A DNA stretch of 64,000 nucleotides from Paludibacter sp963678465 (GCA_963678465.1 OY782858.1:2294001-2358000), one strand, 5' to 3'; shown: positions 44,516 to 53,907, counted from the stretch's first letter. Notes: generated by a model not told the origin, from the sequence alone. Translations and numbers: made by a program.

Positions 44516-46951
44516 ATGAGACAGTTTTCAATTTTTACATTTTTATTTCTATTTTCTGTTTTAAGTTTTGGCCAATACAGCCTAAAAGGGAAAGTGCTCG
44601 ACGAAAACGGAAATGCACTACAAGGTGCAACTGTGTACATCAAAAGCGATGACATAGGTAAAACAACAAACCAACAGGGTTCTTTTGACTTCGACAGATT
44701 AAAAAAGAACCGTTATGCACTTGAAATCTCGTTTATTGGGTACGAAACAAAAACTCTACAAGCCTACACAGACCGCGAAAACATCATCCAGCTCAGCCGT
44801 AAATCATATGAAATCAGCGAAATCACAGTCACCACAATTCGTGCCAACGAACGCTCAGCGGTGGCTTACAGCGATGTAAAAAAAGAAGACCTCGAACAAC
44901 GAAATCTGGGCCAGGACATTCCTTATTTGCTTGCACTTACACCATCGTTCATCTCCACTTCGGATGCCGGAACAGGGATTGGATACACTGGGTTCAGAAT
45001 TCGTGGGACTGATGCCAACCGCACCAACATCACTGTGAACGGAGTGCCACTGAACGATGCCGAATCGCATGGGACTTTTTTTGTAAATATGCCCGATTTT
45101 GCGTCGTCGCTTTCGTCAATTCAGGTGCAACGCGGCGTAGGTACTTCAACAAATGGAGCTGCAGCGTTCGGAGCAAGTATCAATATGCAAACCGAAAGTT
45201 TAAATGCAAAACCTTATGGCGAAATAAGTTCAGCACTTGGTTCGTTCAATACCAACAAAAACACACTAAAAGCAGGCACAGGGGTATTGAAAAATGGTTT
45301 TGCCTTTGATGCGAGAGTCTCCAACATCACCTCCGATGGCTATATCGACCGTGCATCTGTAAATTTGAAATCCTATTTGTTTTCGGCCGGCTATTTCAGC
45401 GACAAAACAACGCTTAAATTTATCACCTTTGGTGGAAACGAAAAAACTTATCAGGCCTGGAATGGCGTAGATTCGGAAATTATGAAAACCAACCGTACAT
45501 ACAACGAGCTTGGTGAATTTACCGATAACAACGGTAAAACTCAATATTACGACAACCAGACAGACAATTACAACCAAACCCATTATCAAGTTCATTGGTT
45601 ACAGGAATTCCACCCGGCACTGCATCTGAATGTGAGCGCTCACCTAACACGTGGATTGGGCTATTATGAGGAGTACAAAAAAGACAGAGTATATAAAGAA
45701 TACGGCTTGACTCCGGATACTTTAGCCGGCAAAGCCCTCGAAACAACCGATTTGGTACGTCAAAAATGGCTTGATAATTATTTTTACGGACTTACCTATG
45801 CCCTGACCTACGAAACAAAACAACTGAATGCAACCATAGGTGGAGCTGTTAATCGCTACGATGGCGACCATATTGGGAAAATAATCTGGGTGCGCAATGC
45901 AAATAACCTGGACATGAGCAAGCTCTGGTACAAAAGCAACTCTGTAAAAAAAGATGCCAATATTTATGCAAAACTGAATGCCGAATTATTCGAAGGATTT
46001 TTTGCTTCTGTGGATCTGCAATATCGCTACATCAGTTACAGCATGAATGGTACCGACGACAAATACGATGAGAAGAACAATACAATGCGTAACATTACCA
46101 CAGCGAAACCATATCAGTATCATTTCTTTAACCCAAAAGTAGGGCTTACCTATAAGATGAATGACGAACAGAGTATTTATGCTTCTTTTTCGATTTCAAA
46201 CCGCGAGCCAAACAGAAACAATTACACCGAAAGATCGCTCACTGCAGCAAAACCTACATTCGAGACCCTGTACGATACCGAAGCAGGTTACCGTTTTCAG
46301 TCACCGGAGTTTTCGGCAGGCGCAAATCTTTATTACATGCGCTACAAAAATCAGTTGATACTTACCGGAAAAATCAGCGACATAGGCGAACCGCTTACAT
46401 CCAATACACCGGACAGTTATCGCGCAGGCATTGAGCTTATTGCCGGCGTCAAAATAACCAACTGGCTAAAATGGGATGGAAATTTCACCGTTAGTCAGAA
46501 CAAAATTCTGAATTTCACCGAAGAAGGTATAGATATGTACGACGCTAACTGGAAATGGGTAGGTTCTAAAAACAATGCATTAGGCACCACCGACATAGCT
46601 TACTCTCCGGATATAATCGCCAACAGTATTTTTACAGCCAATTTAAAGCAATTTGAAATTGGATTCTATTCTAACTATGTAGGAAAGCAATTTTTTGATA
46701 ATACTTCGAGCGACGAACGATCGATCGATGCTTATTTCGTAAACAACCTGAGTCTGAAATATGCTTTGAAATTACAAAAAATGAGAGGAATTGATTTTCA
46801 GCTGATGGTGAACAACTTATTCGACACCAAATACGAAACCAATGCATACACCTGGTATTCGTACTATTTAGCTGGAAAACGAGTGAACGAATCGCGCTTT
46901 TTTCCGCAAGCCGGAATTAATTTCTTAGCTTCAGTTACTGTGAAATTCTAG
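44516..46951 (+). CDS. TonB-dependent receptor under TPP riboswitch control, probable thiamine transporter
   Basis: 811 residues. Signal peptide (cleavage near SFGQY, residue 20), carboxypeptidase-regulatory-like domain (about 22-105), TonB plug (about 115-225, with RIRGTDANRTNITVNGVPLNDAE), and a barrel ending SVTVKF. It is shorter than SusC proteins and has no SusD partner. The TPP riboswitch directly upstream suggests it imports thiamine or a thiamine precursor across the outer membrane, as described for OMthi in Bacteroides. Substrate is inferred from the riboswitch, not from the protein. Own promoter and terminator. Confidence 0.9.
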   Translation: MRQFSIFTFLFLFSVLSFGQYSLKGKVLDENGNALQGATVYIKSDDIGKTTNQQGSFDFDRLKKNRYALEISFIGYETKTLQAYTDRENIIQLSRKSYEISEITVTTIRANERSAVAYSDVKKEDLEQRNLGQDIPYLLALTPSFISTSDAGTGIGYTGFRIRGTDANRTNITVNGVPLNDAESHGTFFVNMPDFASSLSSIQVQRGVGTSTNGAAAFGASINMQTESLNAKPYGEISSALGSFNTNKNTLKAGTGVLKNGFAFDARVSNITSDGYIDRASVNLKSYLFSAGYFSDKTTLKFITFGGNEKTYQAWNGVDSEIMKTNRTYNELGEFTDNNGKTQYYDNQTDNYNQTHYQVHWLQEFHPALHLNVSAHLTRGLGYYEEYKKDRVYKEYGLTPDTLAGKALETTDLVRQKWLDNYFYGLTYALTYETKQLNATIGGAVNRYDGDHIGKIIWVRNANNLDMSKLWYKSNSVKKDANIYAKLNAELFEGFFASVDLQYRYISYSMNGTDDKYDEKNNTMRNITTAKPYQYHFFNPKVGLTYKMNDEQSIYASFSISNREPNRNNYTERSLTAAKPTFETLYDTEAGYRFQSPEFSAGANLYYMRYKNQLILTGKISDIGEPLTSNTPDSYRAGIELIAGVKITNWLKWDGNFTVSQNKILNFTEEGIDMYDANWKWVGSKNNALGTTDIAYSPDIIANSIFTANLKQFEIGFYSNYVGKQFFDNTSSDERSIDAYFVNNLSLKYALKLQKMRGIDFQLMVNNLFDTKYETNAYTWYSYYLAGKRVNESRFFPQAGINFLASVTVKF

Positions 46952-46965
46952 TCAAAATTTTCCAA

Positions 46966-47005
46966 ATCAGAGCATCTTCGTTCGAAGATGCTCTGATCTT
47001 TTTTT
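46966..47005 (+). terminator. Terminator of the TPP-regulated receptor gene
   Basis: A perfect 15-bp stem (46966-46980 with 46983-46997) with a 2-base loop in the shortest form, followed by seven T. Confidence 0.88.
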
Positions 47006-47014
47006 AAAGAGTTA

Positions 47015-48553
47015 TTATCCTGCCCAACCTTCTCTGTCGAGATTTCTATAATTGATGGCCTCGGCAATGTGATTCGAAAGGATATTTTCGGCATCATCAA
47101 GGTCAGCAATCGTACGAGCCACCTTAATAATTCTGTCATAAGCTCTTGCCGAAAGATTCAGTCGCTGCATTGCATTTTTCAGCAAATCAGAACCGGCCTT
47201 GTCAATCTGTGCAAACGAACGCATTTGCTTCGACGACATTTGTGCATTACAGTAAACTCCATCAATATCTCTGAACCGTAATTCCTGTATCTGACGCGCT
47301 TTTATAACACGTTCGCGCACTTTTTCACTGCTCTCCGATTCCTTCAATTCCGAAAGTTTTTCGAAAGGAACAGGAACAATTTCAATATGAATGTCAATAC
47401 GATCCAAAAGCGGACCCGAGATGCGGCTGAGGTATTTCTGCACAACTCCGGGAGCGCAAACGCATTCGCGATCGGGATGATTATAATAACCACAAGGACA
47501 AGGATTCATCGACGCTACCAACATAAAACTTGCCGGATATTCGATGGTGAACTTGGCACGTGAAATACATATTTTCCTATCCTCCAGCGGCTGACGCATC
47601 ACTTCGAGCACAGTACGTTTAAATTCAGGCAGTTCATCCAAAAAAAGCACGCCATTATGTGCCAATGAAATCTCACCAGGCTGAGGGAAAGCGCCTCCAC
47701 CCACCAAAGCTACATCCGAAATGGTATGGTGAGGACTCCGAAAAGGCCGTTGAGAAATGAGTGATGTGTTGCTGTCGATATTACCAACCACTGAATGAAT
47801 CTTAGTCGTTTCGAGAGCTTCGAGCAAAGTTAGCGGAGGTAGAATTGTCGGGATACGTTTGGCAAGCATGGACTTACCAGCTCCGGGAGGGCCTACCATA
47901 ATAATATTGTGCCCACCAGCAGCAGCCACTTCGAGCGCCCGTTTTACATTCTCCTGCCCTTTTACATCGGCAAAATCAATTTCCGACAAATTTAAATGAC
48001 TGAAGAACTCTTCACGGGTATTCACTATCGTTGGCTCAAGCGTTGAGTTTCCTTCAAAGAAATCAATGACTTCTTTGATGTTTTCAGCACCATAAACCTC
48101 CAACTTATTTACTACAGCTGCCTCGCGGGCATTTTGTTTTGGAAGAATAAAGCCCTTGAAACCCTCTTCGCGGGCTTTTATGGCAATGGGCAAAACTCCT
48201 TTTATAGGTTTAAGACTCCCATCGAGCGAAAGCTCACCCATAATAACATATTTCTCAAGCTCATCGGACTTCAGCTTTTCATCAGCGGCCAACATCCCGA
48301 TGGCCAATGCCAGGTCATAGGCTGAACCTTCTTTCCTGATGTCGGCCGGTGCCATATTCACCACAATTTGTTTACGTGGAAGCTTAAATCCGTTGAACTC
48401 AAGCGCTGAATTGATTCGTTCATGACTTTCTTTTACGGCATTATCAGGCAATCCAACCAGGAAAAACCGAATTCCCTGACTAACGTTTACTTCAATTGTA
48501 ACAATTGTAGCATTGATGCCCTGAACGGCAGAACCAAATGTTTTTACTAACAT
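47015..48553 (-). CDS. comM: YifB/ComM-family Mg-chelatase-like AAA+ ATPase
   Basis: 512 residues, normal length. An N-terminal Lon-protease-like fold (about 1-175), then a Mg-chelatase AAA+ module with Walker A GPPGAGKSMLAKR (about 217-229), LFLDELPEF (Walker B), and the cysteine-bearing MNPCPCGYYNHPDREC. The C-terminal helical domain has SARAYDRIIKVARTIADL. ComM-type helicases drive branch migration during natural transformation; in Bacteroidetes the role is not proven. It lies 86 bp after the two-barrel gene, on the same strand. Confidence 0.94.
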   Translation of the reverse strand: MLVKTFGSAVQGINATIVTIEVNVSQGIRFFLVGLPDNAVKESHERINSALEFNGFKLPRKQIVVNMAPADIRKEGSAYDLALAIGMLAADEKLKSDELEKYVIMGELSLDGSLKPIKGVLPIAIKAREEGFKGFILPKQNAREAAVVNKLEVYGAENIKEVIDFFEGNSTLEPTIVNTREEFFSHLNLSEIDFADVKGQENVKRALEVAAAGGHNIIMVGPPGAGKSMLAKRIPTILPPLTLLEALETTKIHSVVGNIDSNTSLISQRPFRSPHHTISDVALVGGGAFPQPGEISLAHNGVLFLDELPEFKRTVLEVMRQPLEDRKICISRAKFTIEYPASFMLVASMNPCPCGYYNHPDRECVCAPGVVQKYLSRISGPLLDRIDIHIEIVPVPFEKLSELKESESSEKVRERVIKARQIQELRFRDIDGVYCNAQMSSKQMRSFAQIDKAGSDLLKNAMQRLNLSARAYDRIIKVARTIADLDDAENILSNHIAEAINYRNLDREGWAG

Positions 48554-48639
48554 AGCATTCAGATAAGGTAATTATTTATAGATATATATACCACTAAAAT
48601 GAAGCAATTAAGCCAACAAAAACAAACCTCTGGACGCGA

Positions 48640-49866
48640 CTAAAAAGCGTAGCCTACATTGAGCGATAGCGGTATTTTAACCGCCTCGTTATCGGTAAAC
48701 ACATTTCCGTTTGAATAATGGCCTATTTTTATTTCAGCATTCAAATTTCGTTTTTCTCCAAAGAAAATTCCTGTTCCCATATTATCCATGAATGTGAATT
48801 TGGCTCCCATTTTATGCCCGTCGAGCAATGTTTCGGAAATATAGGTAGGTGCCGCCACGGTATAATAGAAATAAGCGTCGAACTTTTTGGCATGCAAATA
48901 ATTCAGACGAAAAACAGGAAATACCGACAAAGTGAAAAATTGCTGACGTTCAAACTGGTTGGCAGCCTCGCCTTTGGTTTGCCACACAGAAGCGTTCACA
49001 CCCCAGTCGAGTGCAAAAACCCTGGGTCCATGAAACACGTTCCGCTGATAATTAAGCGATAACCCCTGACGAACCTCGGCTTCTCCACCCCAGAAAATGG
49101 GAACAGGATCGCGCGAAACAATATTATTCACTCCATAACCCAACACATTGCTTGTGTAGCCAATCTGCAACCATTGTTTCGGATGTATCAACCCTGATGT
49201 TTTCCCTTTTTCAATCTGTTTTTCGGAAAAAGGACGTAAATGATACGAGAAACCACCGCCAACGAAAGAGGTATAAGGTTGATTGTGTTTTTCATTTCGG
49301 GGTGAATAATTCGAAACAAGCTGCAAAGCCCAACGATTGTTGATGTGATATTTCAGACCAGCCCCGAAAAGAAATGTAGGATAATTGACATCCTTCACCA
49401 CCGGATTTCCCTGCGGATCCTCGAAACCATGACGGGTAATAATTCCCAGTCCGGCCTCGCCATAAATTGAAAAATGTTCGCCAATAGGCAGTCGGGGCTT
49501 GAGCGTCAAACCTCCCACATTCATCCACACCGAGTGATTGTCTGTAACTAAAGTCTGATCATTCATATACTTGTACCTCACCCACAAAACCGGACGCATA
49601 TATGTTAACTGCGCCGAAAGGTATTTATTAAAATCGTAACCGGCAAGCACCAATCGCACAGCGGTATGAGGCACCACTATTGCATCGGTCAATGAGTAAC
49701 CAGCTTCGAGCTGAGCCTGACTAAATGGATAATTTATTGAACCAATATTAACTTCGAAATAAGCGTTTTGCATATACGAGGGTACCTGGGCACGGTCGTC
49801 CTGAGCCATTAAAGGAATAAACGGAACGATTAAAATCAGAAATAATACTTGTTTAATTTGAAACAT
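48640..49866 (-). CDS. Two-barrel outer-membrane protein with C-terminal PagL-like lipid A deacylase domain
   Basis: 408 residues; signal peptide (cleavage near PLMAQD, residue 21). Residues ~30-205 look like an OmpA-type 8-strand barrel (strand pattern around VWMNVGGLTLKPRLPIGEHFSIYGEAGLGI and a strand end FVGGGFSYHL). Residues ~215-408 resemble PagL/acyloxyacyl hydrolase, and the motif GHYSNGN gives His383, Ser385 and Asn386 in the arrangement of the PagL active site. PagL removes the 3-O-acyl chain of lipid A. The fusion of two barrels in one chain is unusual. Typical PagL is about 170-190 residues. Activity is inferred. Confidence 0.72.
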   Translation of the reverse strand: MFQIKQVLFLILIVPFIPLMAQDDRAQVPSYMQNAYFEVNIGSINYPFSQAQLEAGYSLTDAIVVPHTAVRLVLAGYDFNKYLSAQLTYMRPVLWVRYKYMNDQTLVTDNHSVWMNVGGLTLKPRLPIGEHFSIYGEAGLGIITRHGFEDPQGNPVVKDVNYPTFLFGAGLKYHINNRWALQLVSNYSPRNEKHNQPYTSFVGGGFSYHLRPFSEKQIEKGKTSGLIHPKQWLQIGYTSNVLGYGVNNIVSRDPVPIFWGGEAEVRQGLSLNYQRNVFHGPRVFALDWGVNASVWQTKGEAANQFERQQFFTLSVFPVFRLNYLHAKKFDAYFYYTVAAPTYISETLLDGHKMGAKFTFMDNMGTGIFFGEKRNLNAEIKIGHYSNGNVFTDNEAVKIPLSLNVGYAF

Positions 49867-50168
49867 ATTAACAGGTTAAATAGATTGAGAATTTATTAGC
49901 TGCAAAAATAGTTAATTCATTTCACAATTTATCATCGGCAGTTATGTTTTTAGCTTACAAACATTAGATGAACAAAAAAATTCACTTCCAACGCATAAAT
50001 ATCCGCATGAAAAGGGACTTTATTTAACACTAAAATTACTATTCACAATTATTTTTTGATAAATAAAATAATATCACAATAAAACAACACATTTTTGCGT
50101 TGAATTAATAACACGAATATCTTTGAAATTTTTTATTGATTTAAGCCCAATTGTTTCATCATTAAATT
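49867..50168. other. Divergent intergenic region before tonB
   Basis: 302 bases with the tonB promoter at 50094-50125 at the right. The left two-thirds is AT-rich and should include the promoter of the two-barrel gene, which I cannot point to. Confidence 0.55.
50094..50125 (+). promoter_or_regulatory. Promoter of the tonB gene
   Basis: TTTG (50094-50097), 20 bp, TATCTTTG (50118-50125); both boxes are consensus. Confidence 0.7.
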
Positions 50169-50840
50169 TTGAATGTTATGGTAGCTAAAAAATCGCCTGA
50201 GGCTAACCTCGAAAAGAAGAAGAGCCTTTATGTTTTGCTTGGATTTGTTATGGTACTTTCGCTGGTTTACATCGTGTTCGAATGGTCGCAAAAGGATCTT
50301 CCTACTTACGACAAAAGCCAGTATCTCTCAAACTTTGTCGACGATATTGTATTGCCGCCGCCAACGACTCAACCGCCTCCACCGCCACCTCCTCCCCGAC
50401 CGGTTGAAGAATTTAAAATTGTGGAAAAACCAACAACTACCGAAAATGTAGCCTTAAAGTCAGAAGATTCGCCAACAGAAGGAGTAGAACAACCAACGAA
50501 TGTGAAATATGAGATACGTCCCGAAGAAATTGAAGAAATTCATAATTTCGTAGAAGAGATGCCTCAATTTAAAGGTGATATCATGTTATTCCTTTCGAAA
50601 AACATTAAATATCCGGCGTTGGCACAAGAGCTGGGACTTCAGGGAAAGGTAATTTGCCAGTTTGTGGTGGACAGAGATGGTTCCATCGAAAATGTTGAAG
50701 TGGTAAGAGGTATTGACAAAAGCCTTGACAACGAAGCAATTCGGGTAATAAAATCGATGCCAGACTGGAAACCAGGAAGAATGAACGGCAGAACTGTGAA
50801 AGTGAAATACACTTTACCTATCTATTTCAGACTGATGTAA
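50169..50840 (+). CDS. tonB: TonB-family energy transducer
   Basis: 223 residues, or 220 if the ATG at 50178 is used (MVAKKSP, which fits relatives better). One N-terminal membrane anchor (about 20-40), a proline-rich spacer (eight prolines in a row, about 69-76), and a C-terminal TonB domain (about 140-223) with YPALAQELGLQGKVICQF and the final LPIYFRL. It would couple the proton-motive force to the receptors in this window. ExbB/ExbD are not encoded nearby. Single gene with promoter and terminator. Confidence 0.93.
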   Translation: MNVMVAKKSPEANLEKKKSLYVLLGFVMVLSLVYIVFEWSQKDLPTYDKSQYLSNFVDDIVLPPPTTQPPPPPPPPRPVEEFKIVEKPTTTENVALKSEDSPTEGVEQPTNVKYEIRPEEIEEIHNFVEEMPQFKGDIMLFLSKNIKYPALAQELGLQGKVICQFVVDRDGSIENVEVVRGIDKSLDNEAIRVIKSMPDWKPGRMNGRTVKVKYTLPIYFRLM

Positions 50841-50854
50841 AAAAAACTTTTTTC

Positions 50855-50884
50855 AAGCCCGGAAACACATTTCCGGGCTTTTTT
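50855..50884. terminator. Terminator between tonB and rnz
   Basis: A perfect 11-bp stem (50855-50865 with 50870-50880) then six T. Its 3' end meets the rnz stop codon region (50883) and it may serve both converging genes. Confidence 0.85.
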
Positions 50885-51794
50885 ATATTTCAAAAACTTT
50901 CATATCTTCGGCCAAAAGGGTGTTTTCAAAAACCGCCTTTGCCTCGTTCAATAAACCTGTTTTGCTTAAATACCGGGCCGAAAAATGACCTATAATTAAC
51001 TGCCCTACACCGGCTTTCTGAGCAATAGTTGCAGCTTGTGCAGCAGTGCAATGCTGAGTTGTTTTGGCCCTCAACAGTTCATCGTTCATAAAAGTAGCTT
51101 CGTGGTACAAACAATCAACACCTTGTATGATTGGTATTATTTTCTCATAATACGCTGTATCCGAGCAGTAAGCAAAGCGTTTTGGTTTCTCAGCCGACGT
51201 AGTCAGTTTTTCATTTGGAATTATTTCGCCTTCATCAGTCACAAAATCATCGCCTTGCTTTATCTTATGAATCCTCCAGTTTGGTATTTTGTAAAAGTCA
51301 ATCATCTCCCTCACAATATGCCGGTCGCGTGGTTTTTCTTCGAACAAAAAGCCACAACTCGGAATACGATGTTTTAGCGGAATACTAAAAACCTGCACCG
51401 AGCGGTCTTCGTAAATCAGTTCCTGTTCTTTAGGATTGATGGGATGGAAAATAACCTTAAAAGACAGGCCCTCACAGAAAAATTTCAGTTGAGGCTGCAT
51501 TAATTTTTCGAGCTCCGGCACCGAATGAATATGTAAATCGGCAGTTCGGTTCAACATTCCAAAACTTGAAATTAAGCCGATTAAGCCGAAAACATGGTCG
51601 CCATGCAAATGAGAAATGAAAATGTGACCCAAACGATTTGTTCTTACATTCATCTGACGCATACGTATTTGTGCACCTTCGCCACAATCAATCATAAACT
51701 GCTTGTCCCGAATATCAAGAATCTGACAGGTTGGGAAATTATTTTTGGTGGGTAAAGCTGAACCGCAGCCTAATATGGTAAGAGTTGTTTTCAG
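50883..51794 (-). CDS. rnz: Ribonuclease Z, no ATG at the expected start
   Basis: 303 residues if translation begins at a CTG at 51794. Downstream of an in-frame stop at 51815-51813 there is no ATG, GTG or TTG before residue 34; the only ATG, at 51695, would delete the family's N-terminal LTILGCGSALPT segment and leave 270 residues. The CTG gives an (M)KTTLTILGCG start exactly where relatives begin. The metal site SHLHGDH (about 64-70) and later GHFSARY and HEATF motifs are intact. RNase Z trims the 3' ends of tRNA precursors. It is the third gene of lptB-GNAT-rnz. Confidence 0.88.
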   Translation of the reverse strand: MKTTLTILGCGSALPTKNNFPTCQILDIRDKQFMIDCGEGAQIRMRQMNVRTNRLGHIFISHLHGDHVFGLIGLISSFGMLNRTADLHIHSVPELEKLMQPQLKFFCEGLSFKVIFHPINPKEQELIYEDRSVQVFSIPLKHRIPSCGFLFEEKPRDRHIVREMIDFYKIPNWRIHKIKQGDDFVTDEGEIIPNEKLTTSAEKPKRFAYCSDTAYYEKIIPIIQGVDCLYHEATFMNDELLRAKTTQHCTAAQAATIAQKAGVGQLIIGHFSARYLSKTGLLNEAKAVFENTLLAEDMKVFEI

Positions 51795-51846
51795 AGTTAA
51801 TGTATTGGTTTTTTACTTAATATATTTACAACAAAGCATTTAATTA

Positions 51847-52389
51847 TCAGACATCTAAATCTCGTTTAAGAAGGCTATAAACTACAAGATCGATATATCC
51901 ACGGGAATGTAACTCACCATCACGCTCTATGCCTTCAAGTGCAAACCCCAACCTTTCAGCCACAGCTCGACTTCTCACATTTTCGGTTCCAGCTTTTAGT
52001 TGAACCCGGTTCATTTTCATATTTTCGAATGCATAAGCTATTAACGCCTTGCAGCATTTAGTCACAATACCTTTGTGCTGAAAATCATACGACAACCAGT
52101 AGCCGATTTCCGTTTTCATATTCATTTCGTCAGTATCTTTCAGCCCGATAAGCCCAGCAAATCGATGTTCAAAATAGATGGCAAAAGTAACATCCTTTTT
52201 ATCTGAATAAAGATAGCTGTTGACAAATCCACGTGTAAATTCAATGTCGGTTGTTTTTTCAACAAATGGAAGCCATTCGCTAAGATAATCACGTTCGGCA
52301 TCAATTGCATTGAAAATATTTTCAACTTCGTCCTCTCCAATTTCTTTCATCAGAATTTGGTCACTCACAAATAGTTGTCTGCTTTCCAT
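51847..52389 (-). CDS. GNAT-family N-acetyltransferase (RimJ/RimL type)
   Basis: 180 residues, with a GNAT fold: the start is typical of the RimJ/RimL subgroup (RQLFVSDQI), the hydrophobic strand IGYWLSYDFQHKGIVTKCCKA carries the acetyl-CoA-binding loop in degenerate form, and the last part has the RLGFALEG strand. Members acetylate N-terminal residues of ribosomal proteins or other amines; the target here is unknown. It lies 24 bp after lptB and 52 bp before rnz on one transcript. Confidence 0.88.
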   Translation of the reverse strand: MESRQLFVSDQILMKEIGEDEVENIFNAIDAERDYLSEWLPFVEKTTDIEFTRGFVNSYLYSDKKDVTFAIYFEHRFAGLIGLKDTDEMNMKTEIGYWLSYDFQHKGIVTKCCKALIAYAFENMKMNRVQLKAGTENVRSRAVAERLGFALEGIERDGELHSRGYIDLVVYSLLKRDLDV

Positions 52390-52413
52390 AGTCGAATTAT
52401 ATAAGAAATAAAC

Positions 52414-53166
52414 TTACAACCTTGTTTTTTCTTTCAGTTTAAAGTCGCGTCCGAGGTATTTCTCGCGCACCAACGGATTATCAGCAAGCTCCTGCGAAGT
52501 GCCTTTGAAAAGTATTTTGCCTTCGAAAAGTAAATAAGCTCTATCGGTAATGCTCAACGTTTCGTCCACATTATGGTCGGTAATCAGAATACCAATATTT
52601 TTATCTTTCAATTTCCACACAATGTCCTGAATATCCTGCACTGCAATAGGATCGACACCGGCAAAAGGTTCGTCGAGCATAATGAAACGTGGTTCAATGG
52701 CTAGGCAACGCGCTATTTCGGTCCGTCGGCGCTCTCCTCCCGAAAGACGATCGCCAATATTATGACGCACAGCCTGAAGATTAAATTCCGAAATCAGCGT
52801 TTCCAGTTTTTCCTTCTGGTAGGCACGACTGAACTTTGTCATTTCGAGCACCGATTTGATATTATCTTCCACCGTCATTTTCCGGAAAACAGAAGCTTCC
52901 TGCGCCAGGTAGCCGATACCGCTTTGAGCACGTTTATAAACCGGGAAGTTGGTAATATCCACATCGTTGAGAAAAATCTTCCCAGAATTGGGCGTAACAA
53001 GTCCTGTTGTCATATAAAAAGTTGTTGTTTTTCCGGCACCGTTAGGGCCAAGCAGACCAACAATTTCGCCCTGTTTAACTTCGATAGATACATCGTTTAC
53101 AACAGTTCGTTTTCCGTATTTTTTATATAATTGTTCAGTGCGCAACACCATTCCTGCGTTTTCCAT
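52414..53166 (-). CDS. lptB: LPS export ABC transporter ATP-binding protein LptB
   Basis: 250 residues from the ATG at 53166; a longer frame to 53397 is excluded because a full-consensus promoter lies at 53187-53217. Walker A GPNGAGKTTT (about 39-48), the Q-loop at LAQEASVFRKMTVEDN, signature LSGGERRRTEIARCLA, Walker B FIMLDEPFAGVDP and the switch His in TDHNVDE. These are characteristic of LptB, the ATPase that powers LPS transport by LptFG. First gene of the lptB-GNAT-rnz operon. Confidence 0.96.
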   Translation of the reverse strand: MENAGMVLRTEQLYKKYGKRTVVNDVSIEVKQGEIVGLLGPNGAGKTTTFYMTTGLVTPNSGKIFLNDVDITNFPVYKRAQSGIGYLAQEASVFRKMTVEDNIKSVLEMTKFSRAYQKEKLETLISEFNLQAVRHNIGDRLSGGERRRTEIARCLAIEPRFIMLDEPFAGVDPIAVQDIQDIVWKLKDKNIGILITDHNVDETLSITDRAYLLFEGKILFKGTSQELADNPLVREKYLGRDFKLKEKTRL

Positions 53167-53186
53167 ATAGTTCTTATTTTGAAATG

Positions 53187-53217
53187 CAAAAATACTGTTT
53201 TTATTACGATAATCAAA
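53187..53217 (-). promoter_or_regulatory. Promoter of the lptB operon
   Basis: On the - strand TTTG (53217-53214), 19 bp, TATTTTTG (53194-53187), a full match. It fixes the start of lptB at 53166. Confidence 0.75.
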
Positions 53218-53414
53218 ACCTATGAACCTAAACTGCAGCTTAAGCTTACAATAAAAATAATTTGCTATCGGACTGGCATTTTCACATTGAAAAATAAAAA
53301 GATATCGGCAAAAACCTACCCTTATTATGGTATAAAAAATACCGATCGCAGGGTATGGTGTGCAGCTACAAAAGTCAGTATTTTTGCATCGTATCAATTC
53401 TAAACATTTATTTT

Positions 53415-53879
53415 ATGAATTCAAACGCCATTTGCCCCATATCCACCAATAAAATTGACGAGCACATTGCCCGGCTCAATGCCACATTCACTGTGTTGTT
53501 ATTAGCTGCCTTTATCTTCAGCAGCAACCTGTTGATTGCCATATTTCTTTTGATTGATTTCACTTTGAGAGGAACCGAAAATTCGAAATACAGCATTTTA
53601 AGCATTTTCTCAAAGTTTATTATCAATTTGCTGGGGCTGAAAAAGAAGCCTGTTAACTCAGGTCCTAAAGTTTTCGCAGCCCGTATAGGCATAGTTTTTA
53701 GTTTTTTAGTAGTCTTATTTTCAATACTTAACATTCAGGTTGCGGCACTTGCTTTTGCTTCCGTATTTGGAGTATGTGCATTTCTCGAAAGCGCATTTGG
53801 TTTTTGTGTTGCATGCCGTATTTATCCTTTTGTTTACAAATTCACATATCGTGCAGACTTCGACAAAGTGAAAGTCTGA
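53415..53879 (+). CDS. DUF4395 membrane protein
   Basis: 154 residues from the ATG at 53415 (frame opens at 53355). Cysteines at ICPIS near the start and in FGFCVACRIY near the end, with several membrane helices between (about 25-60 and 95-135), match the DUF4395 family. Members are often next to thioredoxin-like or rhodanese genes; here it is alone, divergent from lptB. A TATTTTTG -7 box is at 53379-53386. Function unknown; a redox role for the cysteine pair is inference. Confidence 0.8.
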   Translation: MNSNAICPISTNKIDEHIARLNATFTVLLLAAFIFSSNLLIAIFLLIDFTLRGTENSKYSILSIFSKFIINLLGLKKKPVNSGPKVFAARIGIVFSFLVVLFSILNIQVAALAFASVFGVCAFLESAFGFCVACRIYPFVYKFTYRADFDKVKV

Positions 53880-53907
53880 CTATTATCTGAACATTTTTAC
53901 CAACGAT

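Noticed and set aside
53167..53397. 77-residue N-terminal extension of LptB
   Set aside because: A full-consensus promoter lies within it and LptB proteins begin at the later ATG.
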